Source: CG2-30-46-19 sp034414555 (lineage in GTDB: Bacteria; Chloroflexota; Dehalococcoidia; GIF9; AB-539-J10). From it: a stretch of 32,501 bases of DNA. Made by a program: the position numbers and the translations under genes. Below, one piece after another: positions 23,645 to 31,421 of the stretch. The notes below the pieces were generated by a model that did no database searches, was not told the origin of the DNA, and worked only from the letters and a program-made list of their open reading frames with translations. Positions within the stretch are counted from its first letter, which is position 1. The number at the start of each line of letters is the position of its first letter. The stretch spans positions 1 through 32,501 of the forward strand of contig DAOUMA010000012.1 in the NCBI GenBank assembly GCA_034414555.1. The letters run 5' to 3'.

Positions 23645-24823
23645 TCAAATAGGCACACGCTTGTATTCGCGAGCTAACTTTACTCGCTCATTATACGAAG
23701 GATGGTCACGAAATAAAACCTTCTCCCAGTGGACAGGTTCAGCTTCACTCAAATTCTGGTCAGTGAGCTTAGTCATTAGACTAATGAAACCTTCAGGGTC
23801 GTCGCTTAACTCCAGCGCCGTTTTATCCGCTGCCACCTCAATGTGCCGACTATACCAATTAAGCGGCGGGCGCAATATCAAAAACAATGCTGCCAGAACC
23901 ATGAGCAACCAGGGAAGCCCAGCGATATCGCTTATCCCGTGGTAAGAAAATAGTGCCACACCGCCGACCAGAGCGAGATTTGCCAGGTAAAATGCCAGTA
24001 AAAATGCCGCTGCCTGGACTGAGAAAAGTCTAATAATATCATGGTGAAGGTAATGCCCGAGCTCATGAGCCAGGGCTACCGCTATTTCCTCAGGGGAATA
24101 CTCCTTGAGCATAGTATCGCTGATGATAATCCGCCTCGTTTTACCAAGTCCACCGAGCATGGCGTTAGCCGTGGTGCTCTTGCTGCTTAGATTTATGGTA
24201 AATATATCTTTAATATCAACCCCAGCTCGCTGTGCTAAGGATGCTAGCCTTTGCTTTAACTCGCCAGCCGGTAACGGTTCCAATTTAAAAAACAACGACA
24301 TTAAAACAGTGGGAGCAAGCAAGCTGAGAACGAGACTGATTGAGAGCACAATCAACCAGGCTACCAACCACCATAGCGTGACAAGATGCTCCATAAGCCA
24401 GTAGGTAGCTATAATCAAACACACCGATAGCAATAACCCTAACGCCAAAGCTTTAGCTCTATCCGCTAGCCAGCTAGCTAACTTTTGATGGGATAACCCA
24501 AAGCGGTGAGGTAAGATAAAGTCTTGATAATAGCCTAAAGGCGCTATTATTGCTCCCAGACCAAATGCGAGAATGAGGAAGTATAATGCCGCTGATAACG
24601 GCGGGGAAAGGACAAGAAACCCAGCTAGCTTTGCTGAGACATCACTTAAAAGCAAAAATAGCAGCAAAGCGACGCCTATCCCCAGCTCAATGAACAATAA
24701 TCTCCGCGTCAATCTACTGTATTGCTGAGCTTTGTGCTGACGTTCATCATCGAGGAAAGTTTGCGCTAAGGTCACTCCTACCCTGAAGATTCTCCAAATT
24801 TTTAGGAAACCCGTTTTACTCAT
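23645..24823 (-). CDS. M48 (Ste24-like) membrane metallopeptidase
   Basis: An integral membrane zinc protease of family M48. The 392-residue protein has about six hydrophobic helices (roughly 42-60, 72-98, 127-145, 150-180, 266-300) around HELGH at 253-257 and a downstream SRHIEVAAD that supplies the third ligand. That pattern and length fit CAAX-protease/Ste24-like members more than HtpX. The first ten or so residues are encoded within an imperfect palindrome repeated at 25003 and 25599. Its start lies inside the 3' end of the upstream gene (8-nt overlap) and its stop is 3 nt before tilS. Confidence 0.9.
   Translation of the reverse strand: MSKTGFLKIWRIFRVGVTLAQTFLDDERQHKAQQYSRLTRRLLFIELGIGVALLLFLLLSDVSAKLAGFLVLSPPLSAALYFLILAFGLGAIIAPLGYYQDFILPHRFGLSHQKLASWLADRAKALALGLLLSVCLIIATYWLMEHLVTLWWLVAWLIVLSISLVLSLLAPTVLMSLFFKLEPLPAGELKQRLASLAQRAGVDIKDIFTINLSSKSTTANAMLGGLGKTRRIIISDTMLKEYSPEEIAVALAHELGHYLHHDIIRLFSVQAAAFLLAFYLANLALVGGVALFSYHGISDIAGLPWLLMVLAALFLILRPPLNWYSRHIEVAADKTALELSDDPEGFISLMTKLTDQNLSEAEPVHWEKVLFRDHPSYNERVKLAREYKRVPI
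24781..24812. repeat. Imperfect palindrome, copy 1, in the start of the M48 gene
   Basis: ccctgaagattc and the complementary atttttaggaaaccc form an imperfect hairpin. It matches 25003-25034 at about 26 of 33 positions by eye. It encodes part of the M48 N-terminus and lies next to the TIGR03936 stop. Confidence 0.55.
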
Positions 24824-25589
24824 TGCTGTTCTTCAACATCAACCCCGTGCGGTGGATAAATTCAGGATAATCGGGGAAAGACAGGGCGCTAATCACCTGC
24901 TCGGGACGACCGCTGCCTGTAGTATCACACCTCAACTTCATCCCCAAAACACACCGGGGTTTCTCATGGAGTTCACCCGAAACGAGATGAGATTGCTTTT
25001 CACCCAAAAAATTCTGCGAATTTTTCGGGAACCCATTCGCTTCGCCCGCAATGACATGAGAAGCCAAGGGTTCCGGGTCAGAATGATAGCTAATAAGCCA
25101 GAGATTATCTATCAACGCCCGTAAATCATACCGACGCACTTCTTTGCCTCTATAATGCTGCCAGGGCAATTGTTTAGCTTGAAGCAGGGAATCTAAGGAG
25201 TCCTGTATCTCTCGCTCTTTTTTTTCTGTTTTTATACCGACATGATATTCAGCGAAGGTAACGGCTGATTGCAGCGAAGGTAGATGAAGCCCCACTTCCA
25301 GAACATCGAATATTTCAAAGCCGCGAGGTAACTGCTGTGTTACCTTCATCAAAAAGGATTTTGGCGGCATCCACTGTTTCAGCCATACATCCATAAGCTC
25401 GAATTCACTGGTTACCCCTACTGGTAAAGGTGCTGCCAGTGAAATTCGGGGATGTGGAGTAAATCCCTGGGAATAGGTTAACGGGATTTCCGCTCTACGA
25501 AACGCTCTTTCCCAGAATCGCACAATGTCAAGATGAGCAATAAATTTAACCTCTTCACCACGCCCAAATCTAACCCGCAGGCACTGCAT
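24816..25589 (-). CDS. TIGR03936/DUF2344 radical-SAM-associated protein with internal repeat-derived segment
   Basis: The 257-residue protein matches the DUF2344 family: LRVRFGRGEEVKFIAHLDIV at 4-23, YSQGFTPHPRISLAAPLPVGV at 39-59, and RYDLRALIDNL, CDTTGSGRPE, IHRTGL later. The family usually works with, or is fused to, a radical SAM enzyme, but none is adjacent here. The function is unknown. Between the conserved YDLRALIDNL part and LGMKLRCDTTGSG lies an extra stretch, about 170-213; its core (about 177-200) is encoded by a dispersed palindromic repeat, read in frame. The gene overlaps the M48 gene by 8 nt. Confidence 0.85.
   Translation of the reverse strand: MQCLRVRFGRGEEVKFIAHLDIVRFWERAFRRAEIPLTYSQGFTPHPRISLAAPLPVGVTSEFELMDVWLKQWMPPKSFLMKVTQQLPRGFEIFDVLEVGLHLPSLQSAVTFAEYHVGIKTEKKEREIQDSLDSLLQAKQLPWQHYRGKEVRRYDLRALIDNLWLISYHSDPEPLASHVIAGEANGFPKNSQNFLGEKQSHLVSGELHEKPRCVLGMKLRCDTTGSGRPEQVISALSFPDYPEFIHRTGLMLKNSNE
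24991..25056. repeat. Dispersed repeat inside the TIGR03936 coding sequence
   Basis: gattgctt at 24991-24998 and cttcgcccgcaatgacatg at 25040-25058 correspond to the two ends of one arm of the 17141-17228 element (gattgcttcgcttcgctcgc...). Between them sits the imperfect palindrome cccaaaaaattc-tgc-gaatttttcggg (25003-25029). The copy is in frame and holds no stop codon on the coding strand. Confidence 0.8.
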
Positions 25590-25598
25590 CCCCGTTAA

Positions 25599-25628
25599 CC
25601 CTAAGAATTTGCGGAATTCTCAGGGAAC
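25599..25628. repeat. Imperfect palindrome, copy 3, at the CNNM/TIGR03936 junction
   Basis: cctaagaatt-tgc-ggaattctcagg with flanking gaac resembles the palindromes at 25003 and 24781. It provides the stop codon and last residues of the CNNM protein and sits 10 nt before the TIGR03936 start. Confidence 0.55.
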
Positions 25629-26888
25629 ACTTTCCTCTTCCTTAGTCACCACAATTCTCTCTATCTTCACACCTTGCATTTCGGTGATAACAAATTTCAG
25701 CTGGCGATACTTCATCTGCTCACCTTGCTTTGGTATTCTGCCAAGATGGCTGAGAATAAAACCAGCCACAGTCTCATAATCTCCCTCAGGTAAATCCAGT
25801 CCCAATTCCTGATTAGCTTCCTCAATTCGAAATCCGCCATCCAACTGGAAAGTGTTATGCCCGGTCACCACGAATTCCTTCTTTTCCTCGGCCAGCTCAT
25901 CGCCAATATCACCGATAATCTCTTCAGTTAGCTCCCCTAGAGTAACCATTCCGGCTACGCCACCATATTCATCAACCACGATTACCACGTGATAACCTCC
26001 GTTTCTCATCTCGGTAAGAAGTTTTCCGAGATGCTTGCTGTCAGGCACAAAGTGAGCCGGGCGTATTAAATCATCGATAACCGCTTCCTTATCGACAATG
26101 CCATTGTTTAATTTCATAAGTATGTCCTTAACAAACAAAATGCCGACCACATTATCGGTGTTATCCTTATACACCGGAAAACGGCTGTAAGGTGTTTGAC
26201 CATAAATATCCAGAATTTCGCCAATCTTCGTTCCTTGCTCCACCCAGACTATTTCCGTCCTGGGAATCATCACCTTGCTCACCGGACGGTCAGTAAACTC
26301 AAAAACCTTGTGCAGCATCGTCGCTTCATCCTGTCCCACCACCCCCTCAACCCGTCCGACATTTATTGCCGACCTTATCTCTCCCTCGCTGGTCAACTTT
26401 CTTTCATCGGGCTGAGCTATTACCCTGGTAAACCCCAAACCAATGCGGCTTAACGCCAACACAAAGGGGTAAAGACACCACTGTATCACCCTCAGTGGAT
26501 TAACATAAAGCAAAGATAGCCGCTCAGCGTGATGCACTGCTAAAGTCTTAGGAGCGACCTCAGCAAAAATCAAAATCAATGCCGTTACCCCGATAGTAGC
26601 GATAATTGGACCACGAACCAGACCGAAGGTCGCCACCGCCATAACAGTGCCCAGAGCAGCCGCAGCCACATTTAGCAGGTTATTCCCCAATAAAACGGTA
26701 GCCAGAAATTTCACGGGGCTCTCAGCCATCCGGGCTAACTGCTCAGCCCCCTTACGTCCATTTTCAGCCAGATATCTTATGCGGAGTTTGGGCAGAGCAA
26801 GAAAAGCTGCCTCAGCGCTGGAAAAGAAAGCCGAAAATAACAGACAGAGTATAAAGGCTACTATAAACCAACTATCAGCGTCTCCCAC
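25620..26888 (-). CDS. CNNM/CorC-type transmembrane protein with CBS domains
   Basis: A 422-residue protein of the hemolysin C/CNNM family, linked to Mg2+ or other divalent cation transport. The DUF21 domain with about four helices (1-150, containing SAFFSSAEAAFLALP and LIFAEVAPKTLA) is followed by two CBS domains (about 205-330; VMIPRTEIVWVE, FPVYKDNTDNVVGILFVKDIL, VVDEYGGVAGMVTLGEL) and a CorC_HlyC domain to the end. It starts with GTG behind a GGGGTGG-type site. Its promoter region holds an inverted repeat. The stop lies in a repeat. Confidence 0.93.
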   Translation of the reverse strand: MGDADSWFIVAFILCLLFSAFFSSAEAAFLALPKLRIRYLAENGRKGAEQLARMAESPVKFLATVLLGNNLLNVAAAALGTVMAVATFGLVRGPIIATIGVTALILIFAEVAPKTLAVHHAERLSLLYVNPLRVIQWCLYPFVLALSRIGLGFTRVIAQPDERKLTSEGEIRSAINVGRVEGVVGQDEATMLHKVFEFTDRPVSKVMIPRTEIVWVEQGTKIGEILDIYGQTPYSRFPVYKDNTDNVVGILFVKDILMKLNNGIVDKEAVIDDLIRPAHFVPDSKHLGKLLTEMRNGGYHVVIVVDEYGGVAGMVTLGELTEEIIGDIGDELAEEKKEFVVTGHNTFQLDGGFRIEEANQELGLDLPEGDYETVAGFILSHLGRIPKQGEQMKYRQLKFVITEMQGVKIERIVVTKEEESVP

Positions 26889-26947
26889 CTATCACCACCC
26901 CCCGAGTCCCCCGAGATATAAAGTCACCATATTTAACTCTATAATTT

Positions 26948-26977
26948 ATAATAGCATTGACAAGACAAGCTTGTCAA
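26948..26977 (-). promoter_or_regulatory. Promoter and possible operator of the CNNM gene
   Basis: On the minus strand TTGACA at 26977-26972 and extended TGcTATTAT with TATTAT at 26953-26948 are 18 bp apart; the start codon is about 60 nt downstream. The -35 lies in an 8-bp inverted repeat, TTGACAAG at 26957-26964 and CTTGTCAA at 26970-26977 on the plus strand. That could be a repressor operator. The rest of the 215-bp gap shows nothing. Confidence 0.55.
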
Positions 26978-27103
26978 AAAGGAGTGCTCATTCCCATGAC
27001 CGGCGACAGGTAACCTCTGATACTTTTCAGACCACAGTAAACACAGAAGCGTTAAATATCTTTTGCTAAATGACTGGACCAGGATAATCGAGCAGAGGCA
27101 AAT

Positions 27104-28255
27104 TTATACGGAGGAAGCTCTGCTTGCTTCTCTGCTTGCTTCTCTGCTTGCTTCGCGGACTCGTGAACGTGATTCAGCATTAACAAGAACTGGCACCTTA
27201 CCAATGAGCCGTTCCACTTCCTCTCTATCATTGCAAAAGCTTCCCACAGACTCAAGGGTAATCATTCCCCGGAGATAAAGCCTGACCAGCGCTTGGTCCA
27301 GGGTCTCCATACCTTCCAGACTGCTGGTACGGATAACGTTAGATAGCTGATAGATCTTTCCTTCTCTGATGAGATTCTTAACTGCCACATTACCAAGCAT
27401 TACCTCCACGGCAGGAGTTCTTCCTGAGCCATCTGCCAGGGGCACTAAAATCTGGCACAGAACACCTACTATCAAGGAAGCCAGCCTGATTTGAGCCAAA
27501 TACCTCTGCTCTGGTGGGAAGAGGTCTATAACCCTCTCAATACACTGATAGGCACTGGTAGCATGCCCGGTAGTCAACACCAGATGCCCAGATTCAGCTA
27601 TGCTGAGAACTGCAGCAGCGGTGTCTAAATCCCTCATCTCCCCAACCATGATAACATCAGGGTCTTGCCGTAATACGTGCTTTAAAGCCTCACCGAAGGA
27701 GTGGGTATCTGAGCCTAATTCCCTTTGAGTGATGGCGGAGTTCATATTAGCATGAACATACTCAATAGGGTCCTCAATGCTAACTATGTGGCTTGCCGTA
27801 TTTAAGTTGATGTGATTTATCATAGCTGCCAGGGTAGTGCTCTTACCAGCTCCAGTAGGACCTGAGATTACCACTAGCCCTCGGGGATACATAGCCAGTT
27901 CCTTACACGTTTGAGGCAAATTCAGTTCGTCTATGGTAGGAATCTGGGGAGGTAATAATCGAATGGCCATGCTAATTGCGCCTCGCTGCCGAGCAGCATT
28001 GCAACGAATTCTCCCCAGGTGAGGCAAGCTTTCACCGAAATCAAGCTCAAGAGTGTGATGAAACTCCTCAAGCTGCTCTGGTGTGGCTAACCCTTCAAGT
28101 GCTCGTTCAACACTCTCGGCAGACAGTCGTTCTGCTTCCTGAATAGGTTTGATGTCACCATTTACCCTCAAAAAAGGAGGGTAATTAACCACCAAATGTA
28201 AATCAGAGGCACCCTGCTCTTTAGCAGTCCTTACCAGATCAACAATATTTTGCAC
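27104..28255 (-). CDS. pilT: PilT-type twitching motility/secretion ATPase
   Basis: PilT hexamers power pilus retraction. The 383-residue protein has GASDLHL at the N-terminus, the P-loop GPTGAGKST at about 132-140, the Asp box SIEDPIEYVH and Walker B region DVIMVGEMRDLDTA. The His box reads TTGHATSA, where most PilT have GTLHTSSA. GTG at 28255 is preferred because GGAGG lies 4-5 nt upstream; a TTG 18 nt earlier would bury that site. The C-terminus ends in EASREASREASR from a 12-nt tandem repeat. PilM-N and PilO-type genes are upstream on the same strand, though not contiguous. No PilB is present. Confidence 0.9.
   Translation of the reverse strand: MQNIVDLVRTAKEQGASDLHLVVNYPPFLRVNGDIKPIQEAERLSAESVERALEGLATPEQLEEFHHTLELDFGESLPHLGRIRCNAARQRGAISMAIRLLPPQIPTIDELNLPQTCKELAMYPRGLVVISGPTGAGKSTTLAAMINHINLNTASHIVSIEDPIEYVHANMNSAITQRELGSDTHSFGEALKHVLRQDPDVIMVGEMRDLDTAAAVLSIAESGHLVLTTGHATSAYQCIERVIDLFPPEQRYLAQIRLASLIVGVLCQILVPLADGSGRTPAVEVMLGNVAVKNLIREGKIYQLSNVIRTSSLEGMETLDQALVRLYLRGMITLESVGSFCNDREEVERLIGKVPVLVNAESRSRVREASREASREASRASSV
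27118..27153. repeat. Three 12-bp tandem repeats in the 3' end of pilT
   Basis: The 12-nt unit ctctgcttgctt is repeated three times without a change and encodes the SREA repeats of the PilT tail. As the unit length is a multiple of three, copy changes would keep the frame. Confidence 0.9.
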
Positions 28256-28267
28256 TTTACCTCCATC

Positions 28268-28334
28268 TTGCAATTTTCAGTCGAATAGTTAAAAACTACC
28301 ACAAGCAGAAAAATTTGTCAATAGAAAATTGCAA
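28268..28334. repeat. 11-bp inverted repeat flanking the pilT promoter
   Basis: TTGCAATTTTC at 28268-28278 and GAAAATTGCAA at 28324-28334 are perfect reverse complements with 45 bp between. They enclose the predicted -35 and -10 and the start of transcription. Only the proximal half would be in the mRNA, so a DNA-level role is more likely than an RNA hairpin. Confidence 0.6.
28293..28321 (-). promoter_or_regulatory. Promoter of pilT
   Basis: On the minus strand TTGACA at 28321-28316 is followed after 17 bp by TAGTTT at 28298-28293 with an extended TG. Transcription would begin near 28286, about 30 nt before the GTG start. Confidence 0.5.
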
Positions 28335-28610
28335 AAGTTGCAAAAAATTTATTGATTGTCTGTAAAAATAAATAATGCAATTCCACAAGAGGGGCATTAT
28401 GTGATACAGCGATTAAACAACTCATCGCTGGTCAATCAGGACAGAATATTTTGCTTTTGGACTTGCTACCAGAAAACCTTGCTATATCTAAAATTGTGCA
28501 AATAGTAAAATTGCAGCAATGCCAACCAAAGATACTGGACTTTAGTTTAAGAGGTATGGCTATAAACCAAGGAAAATGCGCAACTTGGTAGTTGAAATAG
28601 CCGAAGTGCT
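28335..28610. other. Intergenic region with an open but start-less frame
   Basis: A/T-rich gap between pilT and the DUF5343 gene. On the plus strand 28376-28591 is open for 71 codons but lacks a sensible start; a stretch reading NILLLDLLPEN recalls a response-regulator receiver domain weakly and could be a remnant. No other gene or repeat is seen. Confidence 0.3.
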
Positions 28611-29285
28611 TTAACTTTCTTCCTCTTCAGACTTCTCTCTCTTCTTTACAACCTTGCTTAAGCCATTAAAGAAGACTTGTATCTGGTTAGGTTGCATTGA
28701 AGCAAAATCTCTGGAATGGATGTGAATATCAATACGAGGCTCACCCTCAACCTTGCGCTCCTTCTCGCGAGGTTCAGCACCCTTTTGTTCCTCTTCCCCG
28801 GTAGTCTCTATCTTGCCCTTCGGTTTTTCAGAGACTGGCCTCGCCTTGGGAATCCTTAACTCCTTTTCCTCAATAGTCGGAATACCAGCTTTACTACACA
28901 GACCGTAAAACAAAGTTGTAGCTTTCCCCGCCTGAGACGCTGAGTAATTCCGGGCAAAGTAATTCCTGATATGCTCCCTGCTATCCTTGGTGAGGTCGAA
29001 CCTGGAGAATAGCTCCGCATATGCCGTTTTAATTATCCGCTTCAGGTTATCTTGGAATTCTTTCCCCATGGTTTGAAGCGAGCTAAAATCCGAAGTAGGC
29101 TCACCTCTGTCATCTATAAGATTCAGAAACTTGAGTGCGCTGAGCAAAGCAAAAACATTGCCTCTGGATATGCCATAATCTACCAGTAGGTCAGCATCTA
29201 CCTTTGTAGGCAGACTAGTCTGCCTCATACGCTCGAGGAACCTGTTCAAGGCCCCAATCGCTACGTAAGGTACTTTCCTTTTTAT
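28611..29285 (-). CDS. DUF5343 family protein, apparent ATA start
   Basis: The best reading gives 224 residues starting at ATA (29285), with GGGAGGT at 29297-29291 six bases upstream and the N-terminus KRKVPYVAIGALNRFLERM, whose PYV matches what I recall of the DUF5343 start. The first ordinary candidate is TTG at 29249, which has no ribosome binding site and removes 12 residues. The N-terminal half looks like a helical DNA-binding-like domain (about 1-125). A charged linker (about 140-180) and a C-terminal IDIHIHSRD...FFNGLSKVV segment follow. It lies between pilus genes without any known link. Function unknown. Confidence 0.75.
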   Translation of the reverse strand: MKRKVPYVAIGALNRFLERMRQTSLPTKVDADLLVDYGISRGNVFALLSALKFLNLIDDRGEPTSDFSSLQTMGKEFQDNLKRIIKTAYAELFSRFDLTKDSREHIRNYFARNYSASQAGKATTLFYGLCSKAGIPTIEEKELRIPKARPVSEKPKGKIETTGEEEQKGAEPREKERKVEGEPRIDIHIHSRDFASMQPNQIQVFFNGLSKVVKKREKSEEEES

Positions 29286-29464
29286 TTCTTACCTCCCAAA
29301 CTTGCACTTACCATCTTGCTGCAATTTCATCATACCCGTAGTAAGCAATAGCATCAATGGGAATATGGTAATAGGACGTCTGCATTTTTGGCAACTATAC
29401 CATGCTTGCAAGATTTTGTAAATAAAAGTGCACCCGCTCACGTGATTAGCGATGATTACCCCAT

Positions 29465-29530
29465 GTCGTTGCGAGGCACGCCCCCTCCTGTCATTGCGAG
29501 GCACAGAGTGCCGAAGCAATCTCCAGGTTG
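29465..29530. repeat. Composite gtcattgcgag repeat
   Basis: Two units follow each other: gtcgttgcgaggcacgcccc at 29465-29484, then gtcattgcgaggcaca with the internal hairpin ggcac/gtgcc and the end gaagcaatctccaggtt. Nearly the same double unit occurs at 32114-32180 and 32325-32392. Confidence 0.85.
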
Positions 29531-29554
29531 AAGCTCCAAATTCCGAACAATATC

Positions 29555-29581
29555 AAATCCCCCTTTAGAAAAGGGGGATTT
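29555..29581. repeat. 12-bp perfect hairpin aaatcccccttt
   Basis: AAATCCCCCTTT at 29555-29566 pairs with AAAGGGGGATTT at 29570-29581 around loop aga, followed by agcgggattttt. Looks like a separate dispersed palindrome family; it has a T-run on the plus strand but no plus-strand gene nearby. Confidence 0.8.
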
Positions 29582-29709
29582 AGCGGGATTTTTAGACGAA
29601 GTTATGCGGGATATTATAAAAGGTAAAAACCTTCCTCATCTTGAGAGTGTTTAATTTTGATTTTGCGTTCGTTTTTAGGCATATTAGAGATGTTTCACCT
29701 CCAAATTTC

Positions 29710-29760
29710 TGTAGTTGCCTGATTCATCAGGCGCATTTGCCGATAAATTGGGCAACTACA
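29710..29760. repeat. 51-bp palindromic element with tgtagttgcc ends
   Basis: TGTAGTTGCC at 29710-29719 and GGCAACTACA at 29751-29760 are perfect inverted repeats. Within, CCTGATTCATCAGG (29718-29731) is itself a palindrome. It may be a small non-autonomous element; no other copy is in the window. Confidence 0.7.
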
Positions 29761-29806
29761 TTTTTAAACTCTGCTCCGTCATTTTGCTTTTTGATTTTTG
29801 AGCTTT

Positions 29807-29857
29807 GCTTTCTTCAGCTACCGCCTATCTGTACTGGAATATAGCGGCTAAGAAAGC
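29807..29857. repeat. Imperfect inverted repeat upstream end of the PilM-N 3' side
   Basis: GCTTTCTT at 29807-29814 pairs with AAGAAAGC at 29850-29857; the inner parts accgcctat and atagcggc are also partly complementary. The 29286-29934 gap otherwise contains only the repeats listed and no gene. Confidence 0.5.
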
Positions 29858-29934
29858 AAAACGACTTAGGATGAACGGTTGTTTTGGCAAACTGATAATA
29901 TGCAAGTACTAGCAAGCCCGGAACGAAAAAGAGG

Positions 29935-31407
29935 CTAAATAACTTTGGTCAGCGTTATTGTCGCTGTATATGTGTACCCTGCACCCCCTCCACTACCCAC
30001 TGATGTAATCACTACCAGGTCAAACCGCCCGCTTGCCCTCAAATTCTCGCCATACCTGAGAATGTCCTGCTCACTGTTAGCAGAAGCGTCAACTACCAGG
30101 GTGTACGTCGCTGGGGTCCCCCCCGTCTTAGTAAGGCTGATTCTCCCCAAGTCCACTCCGCCGGGTAAACAGCTATTTGCCGTCCCAAGCTCACCATTAA
30201 TTTCATCCCTATCAGCCTTAAAAGCATCGAGGTCTGCAACTAGAGCATCTCTAACCGCTTCCACTGAACTAACCTGTTGATTAAGGGCAATTATGTCCTG
30301 GGCACGAACCTGCTGTGCCGCCATTTTCTGGTTTACTGAGGCTATCTGAGTTTCCAGTGCATTATTGTTAACGTAGATGAGGGCGCTGAAGAAACCAAAT
30401 ATAGCTATCAAAGCAAGACCACCAATAATAGTGGGTACAAACATTATGTCAGCCAGCTTGCGAGGTTTAGGCAGATAAACCTCGGGAATGACATTGAAGT
30501 TAAGCAAGGAATAAGCTATGGCACCTTTCTCGGTAGCAAGCACCTCTTTAAGAGCCAGCCCAATATTGGTGAGATATCGAGCTGACGGGAAACCCTCGGG
30601 AACTGCCATGGGCAGAGGCATCACCTGAACCGGACGCCTTTGCCCACCAGCAACGCGTTCCCAGACATCCTGTCGCTCAGCAAGTTCACCAGAGACTGAG
30701 ATGGGAACAGTGGGGGCAACGGGTTTATCCGCATGAGCTGAGTTGTAGAAAATAACGCTACGGCTTAGCTCTTCAGCTATAGTGTCTAAATTCTCCTCCA
30801 AAGAGGCTTCCAGAGTTAAAGGCAAACTGCGCACCACTTCAGGCATACTATTAACCAGTATAACTATGTCGAGACTGCCAGGTTGAACATCAACCATGAC
30901 GGCTGTGGTCTCAGTAGCTGTCCTGGCAAGACACAATGGCTTCAGGTCAGCAAGATAAGGGTCAAGCCCCGCCTTGTGCAAAGTGGAGACCAGGGTATCC
31001 ACCAAGCTTCGCGGCAAAGCAGCGACATAAATAGTTAGCTCGCCGGGAACAGAGCTAATGATTTGCCACGAGATATATACTTCCTCACTAGAAATACCCA
31101 GCGTGGTGCTTGCTTCTCTCTCTACCGCCTCAGGAAGCAGCTCTTTGGGTAACTCAGGAATAGTAATTGTACGGTAGAGGTAACCAATGCCACTGATGCC
31201 GGCGATAACCTTCTTTGTCTTTACCCCTAGAGATTGCCATAACTCGGCTACTTTAGCCGCCACAGCATCCTCATCCTGAATTACTCCCTGTATCACCAGC
31301 CCCGATTCCAGAGGCGAGCTAGCCCATTTTAGAACCTGTCTGCCTCGGGAAAGAAGCGCGTAGATTGCCGCGTCGTCAACATACAAAGTGGCGTATTCTT
31401 TAGCCAT
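29935..31407 (-). CDS. PilM-PilN fusion protein (type IV pilus assembly)
   Basis: The 490-residue protein joins two pilus-assembly proteins that are usually separate. The N-terminal 1-320 is PilM-like and actin-fold (start EYATLYVDDAAIYALLSRG; SVPGELTIYVAALPRSLVDT; TTAVMVDVQPGSLDIVIL). A transmembrane helix at about 327-349 is followed by a coiled coil (about 350-405) and a ferredoxin-like domain (415-490), the layout of PilN. PilM is cytoplasmic and binds the PilN N-terminus, so the fusion joins natural partners. TGGAGA precedes the start. It is 14 nt downstream of the PilO-like gene. Confidence 0.8.
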   Translation of the reverse strand: MAKEYATLYVDDAAIYALLSRGRQVLKWASSPLESGLVIQGVIQDEDAVAAKVAELWQSLGVKTKKVIAGISGIGYLYRTITIPELPKELLPEAVEREASTTLGISSEEVYISWQIISSVPGELTIYVAALPRSLVDTLVSTLHKAGLDPYLADLKPLCLARTATETTAVMVDVQPGSLDIVILVNSMPEVVRSLPLTLEASLEENLDTIAEELSRSVIFYNSAHADKPVAPTVPISVSGELAERQDVWERVAGGQRRPVQVMPLPMAVPEGFPSARYLTNIGLALKEVLATEKGAIAYSLLNFNVIPEVYLPKPRKLADIMFVPTIIGGLALIAIFGFFSALIYVNNNALETQIASVNQKMAAQQVRAQDIIALNQQVSSVEAVRDALVADLDAFKADRDEINGELGTANSCLPGGVDLGRISLTKTGGTPATYTLVVDASANSEQDILRYGENLRASGRFDLVVITSVGSGGGAGYTYTATITLTKVI

Positions 31408-31421
31408 TTTTCTCCATAATT

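Noticed and set aside
28376..28591. Open frame that might be a receiver-domain remnant
   Set aside because: No usable start, only a vague NILLLDLLPEN resemblance; kept only as a remark on the gap.
29289..29519. 76-codon minus-strand frame upstream of DUF5343
   Set aside because: Again mostly repeat-encoded (VPRND) and overlapping the ribosome binding site of the DUF5343 gene.
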